A DNA stretch of 64,000 bases, from the NCBI GenBank assembly GCA_008921705.1, contig VFFE01007013.1, positions 328,231 to 392,230 on the forward strand, written 5' to 3'. Every line of letters begins with the position of its first letter. The first letter of the stretch is position 1. Below the pieces are notes generated by a model. The model was not told where the DNA came from and searched no databases. It saw only the letters and a program-made list of their open reading frames with translations. A program made the translations under genes and the position numbers. Shown here one piece after another: positions 35,201 through 46,567 of this stretch. This DNA is from Burhinus oedicnemus (taxonomy: Eukaryota > Chordata > Aves > Charadriiformes > Burhinidae).

Positions 35201-38200
35201 CCTCTCTGATACAGAGCATACTGCTGTATCGAGTCTTTTTCTGGAGGACAAAGTATCCCGAGATGTGGCTCACAGATCCAACAGTTCACAGATTTACAGT
35301 ACATTAACTATGGTCATGGGAAAATGTTGGGTTTTTCTTCTATAAAGAGGGTCTTGTGTAATATGTAAATGCCACGAGGGATTAGCACAAGAAATTATTT
35401 TTGCAGCGTGTGAAAGTGTGCTGTGCCAATTCTCAGAAGGTCCATCTCCAGCCAAGCCTCATGACAGACCCAGAGGCAAGTGCACAGCTCTCAATGCCGT
35501 TGCCCGTTAGAGATGGGCTGGACCAGCTGAGAAGTCAGAGAGAAACACACTCAAAAATCGTAATTTACAATAGATAGTTTCAGTGCCCAATCTATCTGAA
35601 CTAGCTCTGACAGAAAACAGTTCAACCAGAAAATCCCCTTTTTTGGTAACATAATATTTTACAGACATTCTATCCTTATAGAAAAGTCCTGCAAAATTCA
35701 AATGAGATGAAAGCTCATACACTTCTGTAAAAATCACTTTCATCACCTATAAAGCAGGGAGACTTTTTGTGTGTATTTTTATTATTCTGGTGCAGAGGGC
35801 TATGGAAAGAAAATAACATTCTAATTCTGGTTCAAAAAAACACAACTCTAAATATTTTCCTGATCATATTACATGAGATTCTATATGAAGACAGTAGCAT
35901 TTTTCAGACTGTGAAATAATTAAAGTAAGAGGAAGTAAGCTGCTTATGAATAGCTTTTAAAAGTATATGCAACACTGTCACAGAGTACATGAAATTGTGT
36001 AGGCTTTCTGAGACTGGGTGTAATGGGATAATAATTCTACCACGTTTCTCAAAATACATGAGCTAATACTTTTTTCTAAAAGTACAAGCTTACCTGATGC
36101 ACCCATTATGCAAATAACTTTCTCTTGATATCTTTTGATGAGTTAATTCTTACTGTTAGTTGTGGGAAGAACCATCTAATACACGGTCACGTAAAGACCA
36201 GGAGGCCTTTACAAATATGTTTTTGAGCCTGGTATGTGTTCTGCACTTTATATAGCAAAGTAATATAAAGGGACAAGAAGATGCAGCCAGGTAGGCAATG
36301 AGCTTTTTATTATCTATGCACAAATATGCCAGGGTAAGCTGAGCATATTTGCAAAGTTTGGAAAGGAATGGCTGAGAGTAGACTGAGAAGTTATTTGAAG
36401 CAGGATCACCCTTTTTTATTTGCTAGAACAAAGGCTTTTAAGGACTGGCTTAAATGAGTCCCAGGCTGCCTATTAACACCCAAAACAATGAGGTAGCGGT
36501 TCTCCAAATTTAATCACCTGCTATCTGTTCATATTTATAAATTGGGTTTTAGGGCTATAAAATGGTGTACTATGGATCAGAGAGCTCCCAAATGAAAAAA
36601 TCCTAACCAGAAGCGTGAACCCTTTTGCACATGTGAAGTTACCAATGCATGCTACAGGCTCCAAATAATTATGAGAGAGAAGAAAGCCCAGCAGACCACA
36701 AATGGCACAAAAGAATCTTGCAGGATTAGACACAGTTTAAATAATATTGTTGAAAACATACAGTAGAGTTTAAATAAAAAGCCAAAGGTACTGTGCATAA
36801 GAACTTGAACAGGAAGCAAGCTGAAAAACAACTACAAGCAAAGAGGGAAATGAGCAGGTCTATTTGATCTTTCCAGCTGACTTAAATGTAAACACTAAAA
36901 AAAATAAAAATAGTGACAACTAATTTGTGATGTAAAATTATTCCTGTTTTAATTAAATTAAAATAAATGAAAGTAATTAATTATCTAGGCTGGGAGACCT
37001 GTCTACCCAGACAGAATTCCTCGCTCAGACCCATTGAGGGGAAGCAGGTGGATCAGGCTGACCTAAATTTGGTTCAGTGTTGGAAACTAAGGGTAAGATT
37101 TCCAGAGCTGTCCAAGAGGTTTCAACTACATCCCACATTCCTGGCTTCTTGGCTACAACCTCTGGAGCATTGCAATGACTTTTCTTCTACCTCTGCTATT
37201 TTTTTCTGCAGCAATACAGCAGGTAAAGTCCATATGATGTGATTTTATTTGAGTTGTCTACTTTTCTTGTAAATATCAATGACCTTTTACAGAGTAGGGT
37301 GTGGGTCAGAAGTTACTATTACGCTACTGCCCACCATATTTTTTTGATTCTATCCTCAGTGTTCTTTTGAAAGTTTATGAAACAGGAGCAGGACAGCTTT
37401 GGTTTCTCCTGGGTATAGTCCCTACGCTGTATTAAAAATTCTAATACAGAGCTGCTGCTCTGGTTATGGAAGAATAGCATTTCTGATATATTAAACAAAG
37501 ACAGCAGACTTTCCAAGATTTTTTTTTACGTAATCTCCTGGCCTGCCAAGTGGCCCAGCACATGGTGTATACAGATGCACTAGAAGACAGACAACTTTCA
37601 TACCATAAATTCCTTTGCTGCTCTTCTGCTGTGAATGACAACAACATTTTCCACTTATTTCAGTGGCAATGATTCCAGCCTTATCAAAGATTGCCAGTCT
37701 AGTTACTCAGGCTTAACAGCAGTTTGCATTTCAGAATAACTTTTTCTGACCCTCTTTTCCTTTTCACTTCTTCACTCCCTCCCCCCCCTGCTTTTTTTTT
37801 TAAGAAGTGATTTGCTTTCTGCCATTTGCTTTCTCAGCAGGGCTGTTAACAGCACTAGTCGCTAAGGGAGGACAGCTGGTAAGGGAGAGAAAAAGTCAGA
37901 TCCTTAAGAACATAACCACGGATTTAAACATGTGAGCCCGCCCCTTAAATTGTTTTGTTATGCAATTTGTATCAAACTCACTCCATAAGTCAGGGGCATA
38001 CCCTGCAGCATGTGAAGTTCATAGAAACAGTCAAATAAGACGCAGAAGCACACACTTGTACAGATAAAGCAAACGAAGAGACCATTTGTTGCAGAGCAAC
38101 ATTTGTAATTCTGGGAACTGGCCCCGCATTCTGAAGCAGATAAAGTGGTTTGCAGAAAAAAAGATGAGACTCACAGCTGGAGGAAACACAGGTGTCAAAG

Positions 38201-41200
38201 TCTGTTGTTACTGCTTTTGTTGTGGCTCAAAATAGGCAGGCATACTCAATGCGCAAGAAAGACAAAAAAGAGATGTTTGAGCAAAGTCAGCCCAGGACTA
38301 AATAAGTGCATCAGCCAGGTGGGTCATATTTTTCTCTAGCTTATGTTTTGCGTGATGAAGAATTTCCTGGTGAAGACAACCCAGATAGTGCAATGAAAGA
38401 CAAAGATCTGGACGGCTGGTTTCAACCTGTCTTCGGCAGCAGTTTCAGAACTGGCTTTAGTAGGAATTGCACTTACGCTGGAGCTGAATTTGGCTCACTG
38501 CAAGCAAACATTTTAAAACCCTTCTGCTGGTTTAGCTGCCTGGATATTATCTTGTTGGCTTCCTCTAACATATTCGGCAGCAAAGTTTCAAACTGAAGAC
38601 AGCAGTCTAAAGGGGAGCTGGAGCTTACCGAAATCACTACCTAAAAATCAGCTTGTCCCACTAACAAACCATTTGACACCACTACTGATTTTCCTTTGGT
38701 TCAAACCCATACAAACTAGCAGATCTTGGCAGCTGCCTCTGTTCTTTCCTATTAAAAAGCTCAGACGTGACACTGGTTTTAGAGGAGAAAGTGGCAGGGA
38801 ATCAGACTCTGCACTGGCATTCCAATGGTTTAATTGAAGATGAACACTTTGTTCAACTCTTGCCCCGTTCCCCGGGGTGGCCAACATTGCTTCAAATGCC
38901 TGCTGACTTAAATGGTGACAGCTGCAGGACACAGACTCATGTGTCACAAGCTGCGTGCAACAGGAGATAGCTGAAGGGCAGAACTTCAAAGCCGCTGGTT
39001 GTAACCACCCGGACGGCACAGGGCTGCTGCCACCGCCAGCTGGTAGCTCCAAGCTCAAATGCAGGGATGTGGCCTCGCAAGCAACTGGACATTTGCCATA
39101 TCTTGGACGTGCTGTATATCCATCCCAGAGAGAGGCCGGAAGACAGAGGTGAGGACAGTGCTGACTGCTTTAATATTTCTACTGGGCTTGTTCAGCTCCT
39201 CCAAAAACCGGTAGCAGCACATCAACGTGTGGGTTTTTCTCCTCTTTCAAGGAAAGGACTGCAGTTAAGGGGAGGAAGAATTGAGCTGATTTTAGCTTGC
39301 TTCCTCCGGCACAACAGCTTCAAACAAGGTTTTAACACTTCTGTGGAATAAGAACAACCACATTTTAAATATGATTTCTTGGTACTCGGAGAGTATCTCG
39401 CAATTCTTCCACCTTCACAGGAAATTATCCACATCCTGATCAGCGTCAAAAGCCTCAGGCAGTATTGGCTGGGAAAGACGCAGTGGCCTCTAACACTAAT
39501 TTGGATGCATAGTTTATTTTCAGACTCATGCAGGAGAATCTAGTATGGAAGACAGTTCAGTGAATTCAAGTGAGAATGATCTTTTAACAGAGGGATGTGC
39601 GAGCATAAAGGCTTTATGCCTTATTTCTGCCGCCAATATCTGACACGGCATTGGCTGAGCCACTTGGTGTGACTGCAGTCTGGGCTCAATGGGTCAATTT
39701 TAGACATGCCAAAACTTTGACCCATGCACTAACCACTTCAGAAAGCAATAAAGCCAGTGGCACCAATTCATCATTTCAAACAAGCTCTTTTGGCAGAGTT
39801 TGTGCAGGAGCAGAGGAAAAGAGGAAAAGATTAAGCAAACTTTGTGCCCTTTTCTCACCCCTTTCACATTAGAATGGCCTCACTAACTTAAATTAGATCC
39901 AAAGAGGCACTCTGGCAACCAGAAAGAAATAGTGCAAGGCACCACAGACTGCTGGTTGTATGGTGGCAGTGCTGAAAGGGCACATTGGACTGGCTGACCA
40001 TGCTAAGAAAATGCCTTCCTGGGGCTTGCCAGATCACTTTCCATGTTTCAGTTGTTGTCTATGAGATTTAGATCTCCTGACCCACACGCATTTTATGTTT
40101 CTACAAGTTGGCACCAAGCCTTTCTATTGCTCTGCGACCTCTCGTGCTAGCTTCACCTGGCAAAAAGGCCTCAGGAAAGGAGGCAGTGATGCTCTGCAGC
40201 TAGAAATAGTTGGGCCCTAACTCAAAGGAGCTGGTTTGGAAGGGGCACGTTCCTTGACTGCAGCCTCATGCTCAAGTCCTTCCACCCCAAAGCCAAACCC
40301 ATGGAGATAAATGTCAAGCAGCCTTCATCCTCACTGCTGGAGCACAAATGAACTACAGCAGGATGGAGAACTGACATCACAAATCCATTTTAACTGGACA
40401 GCCACAATCCTATGTTTGTATTTCCTTCCCAACTTCTGTTTCTCGGTTCACGTCATTAACAATTATCCAGTGCTCCAAATTAAGAGCAAATGAAAGGTAT
40501 AAGCACCGGAACCGGTGGGCTTGTGTTGTTGGATGTTCTGCTTAATTTACTAGCACCCTTTTTTTCTTCCCCTGCTGAAAACACTAGGCTAACTCACTCA
40601 ACCACATTGGGCCTGTAGTCTTGTGGTCCAGATGGAAGAGGTTCTCAGGATTCTTCCACAGGTCCTTCACCTTACAAACTATTTAGGCCCAATTTCTTCA
40701 GGAAACCATACGGTTTTATATCAGAGATACTATATAGCAGTGGACCTGCACTGATGCCACATTTTTCTGTGATCTAAATCAGGATGCTCTTGATATGCAC
40801 CCCTATATTGCAATTTCTGTCACACTACATTTCAACCACTTCTTATTCACACAACATACTGGGCAACTCTATTTACTTATGATGTTTAAACTCAGTAAAA
40901 TACTCTTCAGCAGGTGTAGCTTTCATTACTCATTAATGGATGGTTTATAACAGGTCTGACGATAGAAAATGAAATCCTTTCACTAGTTCTGTCCTGTTAG
41001 AAAGACTTCTTTATTCAGGTAGTAAAGAACCATGATTGGAGCACAGGCATCAAAAGTCCTCATTAGAAAATCAGCATAAGTGATTTGGGTGAATGACACA
41101 CTACCAGTGGACCTTGAAGAACACGGATCTGCTGCACAATACAAGTCACGTTTGGACTAAATCTGTTTATCTCTTGCAGGGTGAAATTTTGCCTCCAATT

Positions 41201-42065
41201 AAATCTATACAATGCTATTAATTTAGACAGCAGCTGGCCCACTGGCCTCGTGTTAACTGTTCAGGAGCCTGTAGTGTGAAAAACCTCATAAAGTGTAGAG
41301 AGCACCACACACCTCGAGCCACAGAAGTACACTACACAGCAATAGGAGAGACAGAGAAAGCCATGCAAAGATTTCTCATGACAAGGCAAGATATTAGGGA
41401 AGAAAACATCCCTGTGCTGCTTCTTTTGTCTTTCCAAAGAAATTTCCAACTGTCAGCTGTCTGCCAAATTCCACAAGGCTGGAAGCAAGCTGGTAACTAT
41501 ACCACAACACTTGAGGAAAGACCTTAAAACCTTACTATGCTAAAGAAAATCCATCTACCAGTGTTGATCACCAGTACACTAGCAGGTTCTGATTCTCAGT
41601 ATGAGCAGCAGAAGTTTGAAGGCATAGTAGAAATTTTAAAGAGTGCTTACTCACTTCCAGAACACTGACAATGCGACGAGGAATAATAAAAGAATGACAG
41701 CTGTACTTGCAAATGTTTTTCTGTCTTTAAAATATCACTTTCATTCAACTGATGAGGTAGGTCCAGAATCCTTTTGGCCCCATGAATGCAGTACTATGAC
41801 ACTGGAAAGATTGGGTTTTTTTAAAAAGTGAGCTTGAGAGACCCAGATTTCAGAGAGCAAATAATGAGGAAAATGTATCTTTCAACCATGATTTTAAGGC
41901 AACTTATGATTGGGAACAATTGGAGCTGGTCGTACTGCAAGCTGCTCTAAGTATGTACCATTCTGCATTCTGTCCTCAGGCAGCCATATCAGTAGGGAGG
42001 CATGGTACAGCTTTTCATTTATTCTAACCTGCTTTGTTGTTTTCTGCAGCACAGAGATCATTAAG
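35201..42065. other. unique non-coding DNA
   Basis: A long stretch without recognisable genes. Short frames at 36967-37242, 37319-37647, 38306-38596, 38648-39058, 39067-39449 and 41276-41527 are unrecognised, and most have antisense shadows. A donor-like site on the minus strand (CAG then GTAAGC) lies at 36094/36093 without a partner I trust. The part at 38990-39240 is mildly GC-rich. Around 36010-36070 there is weak similarity to the MIR centre. The sequence just before 42066 is the target site of CR1 copy 3. Confidence 0.45.
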
Positions 42066-42892
42066 AAGATGAAGGGATAGAGTGTACCATCAGCAAGTTT
42101 GCTGATGACACAAAACTGGGAGGGGTGGCTGACACACCAGAAGGCTGTGCTGCCATTCAGCGTGACCTGGACAGGCTGGAGAGTTGGGCAGAGAGAAACC
42201 TCATGAAGTTCAACAAGGGCAAGTGTAAGGTACCGCACCTGGGGAGGAATAACCCCATGCACCAGTACATGTTAGGGACTGACCTGCTGGAAAGCACCTC
42301 AGTGGAAAGGGACCCGGGAGTCCTGGTGGACAACAGGAAGACCATGAGCCAGCAATGTGCCCTTGTGGCCAAGAAGGCCAATGGCATCCTGGGGTGCATC
42401 AAGAAAAGTGTGGCAAGCAGGTCGCGGGAGGTTATCCTCCCCCTCTACTCTGCCCTGGTGAGGCCACACCTGGAGTACTGTGTCCAGTTCTGGGCTCCCG
42501 GGTTCAAGAAGGTCAGGGAACTGCTGGAGAGGGTACAGCAGAGGGCTACAAAGATGATTAGGGGGCTGGAACATCTTTCTTAGGAGGAAAGGCTGAGGGA
42601 CTTGGGTCTTTTTAGTTTGGAGAAGAGAAGACTCAGAGGGGATCTCATCAATGCCTATAAATACTTAAAGGGAGGGTGCCGGGAGGATGGCACCAGTCTT
42701 TTTGCAGTGGTGCCCAGGGCTAGGACAAGAGGTAATGGGCACCAACTTGACCATAGGAAGTTCCATCTAAACATGAGGAGGAACTTCTTTACTTTGAGGG
42801 TGGCAGAGCACTGGAACAGGCTGCCCAGAGAGGTGGTGGAGTCTCTGACTCTGGAGACATTCCAAACCTGCCTGGACACCATCCTGCTCTAG
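42066..42892 (+). pseudogene. CR1 ORF2, reverse transcriptase motif C to C-terminus, one stop
   Basis: About 275 codons stay in a single frame, with one internal TAG at 42581-42583 (after GLEHLS, where related copies have a tyrosine codon in the YEERLR context). Motif C is intact (FADD near 42096-42107). After it come [115 protein letters not shown] and RLPREVVES. The fingers, motif A and the endonuclease are missing through 5' truncation, so it cannot work. It is a useful yardstick for the gap in copy 2. Confidence 0.93.
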
Positions 42893-42965
42893 GTGACCCT
42901 GCTCTGGCAGGGGAGTTGGACTACATGATCTCCAGAGGTCCCTTCCAGCCCCTGTGATTCTGTGA
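42066..42965 (+). mobile_element. CR1 copy 3 (LINE), 5'-truncated, youngest looking
   Basis: Plus-strand CR1 that starts abruptly inside ORF2 at the codons for [19 protein letters not shown], runs to the ORF2 stop at 42890-42892 and a 3' untranslated region with GAGTTGGACTACATGATCTC and GGTCCCTTCCAGCCCC, and ends with GTGATTCTGTGA. About 900 bases. The tail type is the same as in copy 2. The reading frame is almost undamaged, so it is probably the most recent CR1 insertion here. Confidence 0.95.
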
Positions 42966-43807
42966 AGAAAGAAGTTTTTCGGATACAGAAAAGCATAACC
43001 CAAATATTTAATGACCTCTCTATCTCAGTTCCCCACTGCATACACAGCTAATTATTTTTCACTTGCACATTTCCTTGGCCTTTCTTCATTCTGGTCAGTC
43101 AAGAAAACCTAAGAGCTACTAATAAAAGGTGACCACTCCTCTAAATATTCTGGCACCTGGGGAGAAGATGTGTTATGCATCCAACCTTCTTCTGCTCTTA
43201 ACCTTTGAAAGTTTTGAAGATGATGGAACGGAGGTGGCATCTCCTCTAAAGTCAGACTTTCCTGTTTGGATTTGGATTCCAAACCAAGGCAGGAAGAACA
43301 GAAGCAACTACTCCTGGGATTTCCGAGCTGCACCTGGCTATGCCTCCTTCGGCATTCATTCCATACACACAAATGAAGAAGACAGAACATGAGACAGAGG
43401 AGGCTCTTTCAGAGCAGAGGGGAATTTTGCAATAATTTGGGGGAATAAAAGAAAGTCAGAAGCATTATAACTCTGTCAATAATGCATTATACTTGAAAGG
43501 GCCTGGGTATATCTATCACTTAGCACGTTACGGTCTCCCTTTTAGGGGAGTTTCTGAATATAAAACCCTTACCTGATTTGATGGACCAGTGCTTTTAAGC
43601 TAGTCAGCACCTGCTCTCAAATTTGATATACTCTCAAAGTGTTTTAAGTGAAGCCAAAGGATCAAGACTTAATTAGCAGTGAAATACTTCTTATACTGAT
43701 CAGTTTGCTCCAGATCTCCTGAGGGACATAAGATTTGTCTCTATCTGGAATCCCCACCCTACCCTCAGCTGCTTGTTAGGAGGTTTGTGTTTTGTCATTT
43801 GGCAGAC
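42966..43807. other. unique non-coding DNA
   Basis: Frames at 43129-43392 (plus) and 43109-43390 (minus) overlap each other and are unrecognised. A minus-strand donor-like site (CAG then GTAAGG) ends at 43573. Reading the candidate exon at 43814-43902 into sequence before that site meets a stop, so it does not serve as exon 2. Confidence 0.4.
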
Positions 43808-43813
43808 ACTTAC

Positions 43814-43902
43814 CTGCCGCGCGCGCCACGGTGGAAGAGCGCTTTTGGCAGCAGAGGCTGCACGGCTCTGGGAGCAGGGGAGGCAAGTTGTAGCAGCTTC
43901 AT
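43814..43902 (-). other. candidate first coding exon (start codon to splice donor), gene unknown
   Basis: On the minus strand an ATG at 43902-43900 opens 29 codons plus two bases up to a perfect consensus donor, CAG then GTAAGT, with the exon ending at 43814. An in-frame TAA lies six bases upstream of the ATG, which fits a true translation start. The peptide begins MKLLQLASPAPRAVQPLLPK and ends ALFHRGARG: no acidic residues and several arginines, like a mitochondrial targeting or signal-type leader. The last part is CpG-dense (8 CpG in about 110 bases). A CCAAT box, inverted relative to the transcript, lies at 44001-44005, about 100 bases upstream of the ATG. I found no matching second exon in the window and do not recognise the protein. 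A perfect donor occurs about once by chance in 64 kb on two strands. Confidence 0.25.
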
Positions 43903-45403
43903 CTCTTAGGAGCGCTCCAGCTCTGCCAAACCAAACAAAACAAGGTGAATTGCTTTTCTTGCTGCTCCTCAGTAGACAGCCTCATTAGTTATTTGTTGGC
44001 CCAATGAGAGGGGTTTTTTGTTGCTTTTTTTTTTTCCTGCAGGGATAAGAGTAATTCAGGTGTAATACTTCAATTAAAAGGCTTTCCTTCTCTGGCAGCC
44101 ACAGCAGTGGGAGTCACACCTCTGCTTAGGAAAAGAGCTTTGCTTCCAGCAGAATCGTAGAGGTGAAAGCGAAGCCATTACGAGTCAGATTTTCACAGGT
44201 GGTATCAGGTGCCCAGTTCAGTCTCTCACAAGGCCTGAGCAAATGCTTTAGCATCTCGGGCACAAAGGTACAAAGTATTGTTATAAAGGAATGACACTGG
44301 CAAGAATTCAGACCATAAGGGTCTTAACACCTCTGCTGAAGAGTCTGTTACTAACAAAAAGAACAAAACAAACTCCATCACAGGCTAGAACAGCTGGGCC
44401 CTGAGGTCTTGCTCATTTGCTGTGGCAATGACTTTTTTTTTTGGTCACTTAGATAACACAAAGCTAACCTTGTCCTTCCCTTAATTTTTGCAAATCTCTA
44501 AACACATCTGTCTAAATATCCATGACCTAGAGGGGAAAAATAATATATTTAAAATACAAAATGGGTGCCAAATCTAACTCATCAGTCTCTGCTGGGATTC
44601 CTGAGAGTCTTGGGAGGTGGGACCTCAAGCAGTTTATTTTGGCATCATTCTCAGCTAGGGAATCTTTTGATGGCAGTGACTCTGGAAGGGACCTATACTT
44701 TAAGAAAGCAGGGTAAGCATTAACCTGAGAGCAGCAGAAAGTCTTATAGTGCAAAAGCAGGGAAAAAGTGATAAAACTCATCTGACTTTCAGTGTTTTTC
44801 ATTCAAAGACAGTAAGAAAGCAAGAAAGGACTAAAACACAGTTTAAAGTTGTGAGAAAGTCCTTCTCATCTACGTAATCCTTTTGACTACACAGGATTGC
44901 CCTTACCACAATTTAGGTGGTTTGTCCCTCCTTCCCTTCAGTCCCCAGATGGAAAGAAACTGCCCCAATCTATTGGTACTATCTCTGAGATATTTTTCTT
45001 TGATTAAAAATGTTTTCATTGCTAGTATCATGCTACTTGCACTGCCTCTTGAAGCTCTGCCCCAGGGTTCAACCCCAGAAACAAGGGAAATAAAGAAAAA
45101 AAGTGCTCCTGTAATTGGAAAGCTCATTTACCTTTTGTCTTCTATATTCATTTTATAGTCCCAATGTTTTTTAGTATACTGTCTGATCTGACAAGAGGGC
45201 CTAAGGTCTTACTAAAGTTCAGTTTTCATTTCTCAAGCATACAACCGAGTAATCAAGGTAACTATAAGTTATTATCTTTTTCAAGTTGTAGTTGTGACTA
45301 GGATGTCAAGAAAACAATATCGGGCAAAAGGTTTTTTGGCTAACGATGGTTTCTTATCTTCCCGCAGCTATTTTTAACATCAGGCCAATATTTTAGCTTT
45401 GGC
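43903..45403. other. unique non-coding DNA
   Basis: Holds the region upstream of the candidate exon. A T-rich run ending in CCTGCAG at about 44042 looks like a plus-strand splice acceptor, which would compete with the minus-strand reading. Frames at 44527-44802 and 44883-45158 are unrecognised. Confidence 0.4.
44001..44005 (+). promoter_or_regulatory. CCAAT box candidate
   Basis: GGCCCAATGAG contains the NF-Y core CCAAT, which works in either orientation. It sits about 100 bases upstream of the candidate minus-strand start codon. A single pentamer is weak evidence alone. Confidence 0.2.
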
Positions 45404-45420
45404 GGGGGGGGGGGGGGGGG
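45404..45420 (+). repeat. G17 homopolymer abutting an assembly gap
   Basis: At least seventeen G run straight into the N run at 45421, so the true length is unknown. Such G tracts fold into quadruplex structures and commonly stop sequencing. Confidence 0.9.
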
Positions 45421-45440
45421 NNNNNNNNNNNNNNNNNNNN
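45421..45440. other. assembly gap (20 N)
   Basis: Twenty N between G17 and GA-rich sequence (GGAAGAGAGAGAGAAAAG). The gap has the same length as the one at 19281, suggesting a fixed placeholder rather than a measured size. Confidence 0.9.
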
Positions 45441-45730
45441 GGAAGAGAGAGAGAAAAGAAAGTTGTTGCTAGGTTTACAAGTCTTCCAGAGTAGCTGGAG
45501 AGCCGTCACTCTGGCACTAGGCTGGGCTGTGGCAGAGCTGGGTCCTGTCTCTGCCTTTGCCCGGGCAGCCTGTGAGCCAGGGTCTGCCAGGTATTAACCT
45601 ACCTGCCAGGCTGTCTGCCTGGGATCTCTCCTGCTCCATTGATGTTATATTTTACGTAGAATAAATCACTCATTAGGGCTCAGTGGGCAAAATAACTTTG
45701 TTACTAAGCGGTTAGACGAGTCATGGGGGA
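45441..45730. other. unique non-coding DNA
   Basis: Begins with a short GA-rich tract and then a mildly GC-rich patch to about 45640. No gene or repeat recognised. Confidence 0.45.
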
Positions 45731-45800
45731 AGCAGAAAAGGATTGCAGTCCCTGCTCCAGGAGACGTTTACGGTCTTAAATTAAGTAGTCAGTGTAACGC
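45731..45800. repeat. old interspersed repeat scrap, family shared with 49165-49260
   Basis: GCAGTCCCTGCTCCAGGAG followed by ACGTTTACGGTCTTAAATTAAG resembles the module RACAGTCCCTGCYCCAAAGAGCTTACAGTCTAARTA seen widely in sauropsid genomes. A second copy with the same order of words is at 49218-49255. I cannot give the family name. Confidence 0.4.
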
Positions 45801-45959
45801 AGCCTGGAGCACAGATCTCATTTCTCCTAGGTGAGTGCACTAAGCCACAAAATTATCCTCTCCATGGCCTCCAAAATATTTCAAGTATTTTTCCAATAAA
45901 AGTAGAACAACAAGAGGAGTTAAGAACTTTGCTCTCCTCCACCTAAATACAGCCCTAAT
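45801..45959. other. short unique spacer
   Basis: Contains CTAG followed by GTGAGTGC at 45830, ambiguous between a donor and an acceptor and with no supporting context. Confidence 0.4.
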
Positions 45960-46060
45960 ATCTGAGTGATACTGATTCAAATGTCCTCAAGGTGAGGAAG
46001 GAATGTAATCCTGGCCTCCCACATACAGAATAAGTGTCCTAATCACAGAGTTCTTGGATG
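45960..46060 (-). repeat. possible tRNA-derived SINE head, worn
   Basis: GATTCAAATGTCC, GTAATCCTGGCCTCCCACAT, AAGTGTCCTAATCACAGAG follows the pattern GGRCCTCCCACATCC...GTGCCCTAACCACTRGG of reverse-oriented SINE heads in sauropsids. The match is patchy and could be chance. Confidence 0.3.
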
Positions 46061-46528
46061 AAAGGGATTGCATCTACTTTGTCATTTCCTCTCCTCAAAA
46101 GTGCCATAAAACAAAACATTACATTTGACATTGAGTATTTTGTCCTGAATGAGAAAAATCCATTCACATCCTAGTAGAAAAAAAAGAATAAAGTTTTACT
46201 CAGCTGAAGTTAAACTTTTGTTAAAACTTCGGTTAAACTGAGCTGCATTTCTTCTCTAGTTTTTCCCATTTAGTTGTCAATCCATCCTGTAATATCAGTG
46301 ACTCACACAGGCATAGCCCAAGTCTTTGTCAATCAATGAGATGATTTAACTAAAACCTTCCATAAATGATCTGTTCAAAAAGTCAACACTTTTCTGTGTG
46401 CAAGATCCAGCCCTCCTTTCTTAGGGACTTCTGTTTGAACATGGAAATTGAAAAAAAAAGCAGTTCTTGATTGAATCTTGTCATGTGCAGTCTCAGCTTG
46501 TAAGGAATTCTGTTTCATTAAATTGGCT
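46061..46528. other. unique non-coding DNA
   Basis: No gene, repeat or motif of note. Confidence 0.45.
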
Positions 46529-46567
46529 ATAAATATATATAAATATGTATATACATGTGCGTGTATG
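46529..46567. repeat. TA/TG-rich simple tract
   Basis: ATAAATATATATAAATATGT continuing into ATATACATGTGCGTGTATG. A degenerate dinucleotide tract. Confidence 0.7.

Noticed and set aside
42157..42882. Several minus-strand open frames across CR1 copy 3
   Set aside because: They are antisense shadows of the CR1 ORF2 frame on the plus strand. The same applies to plus-strand frames across copy 2 at 19166-20334.
43573..43813. Donor at 43573 as the end of a second exon after the candidate exon at 43.8 kb
   Set aside because: Joining the best acceptor in between runs into an in-frame stop after a few codons.
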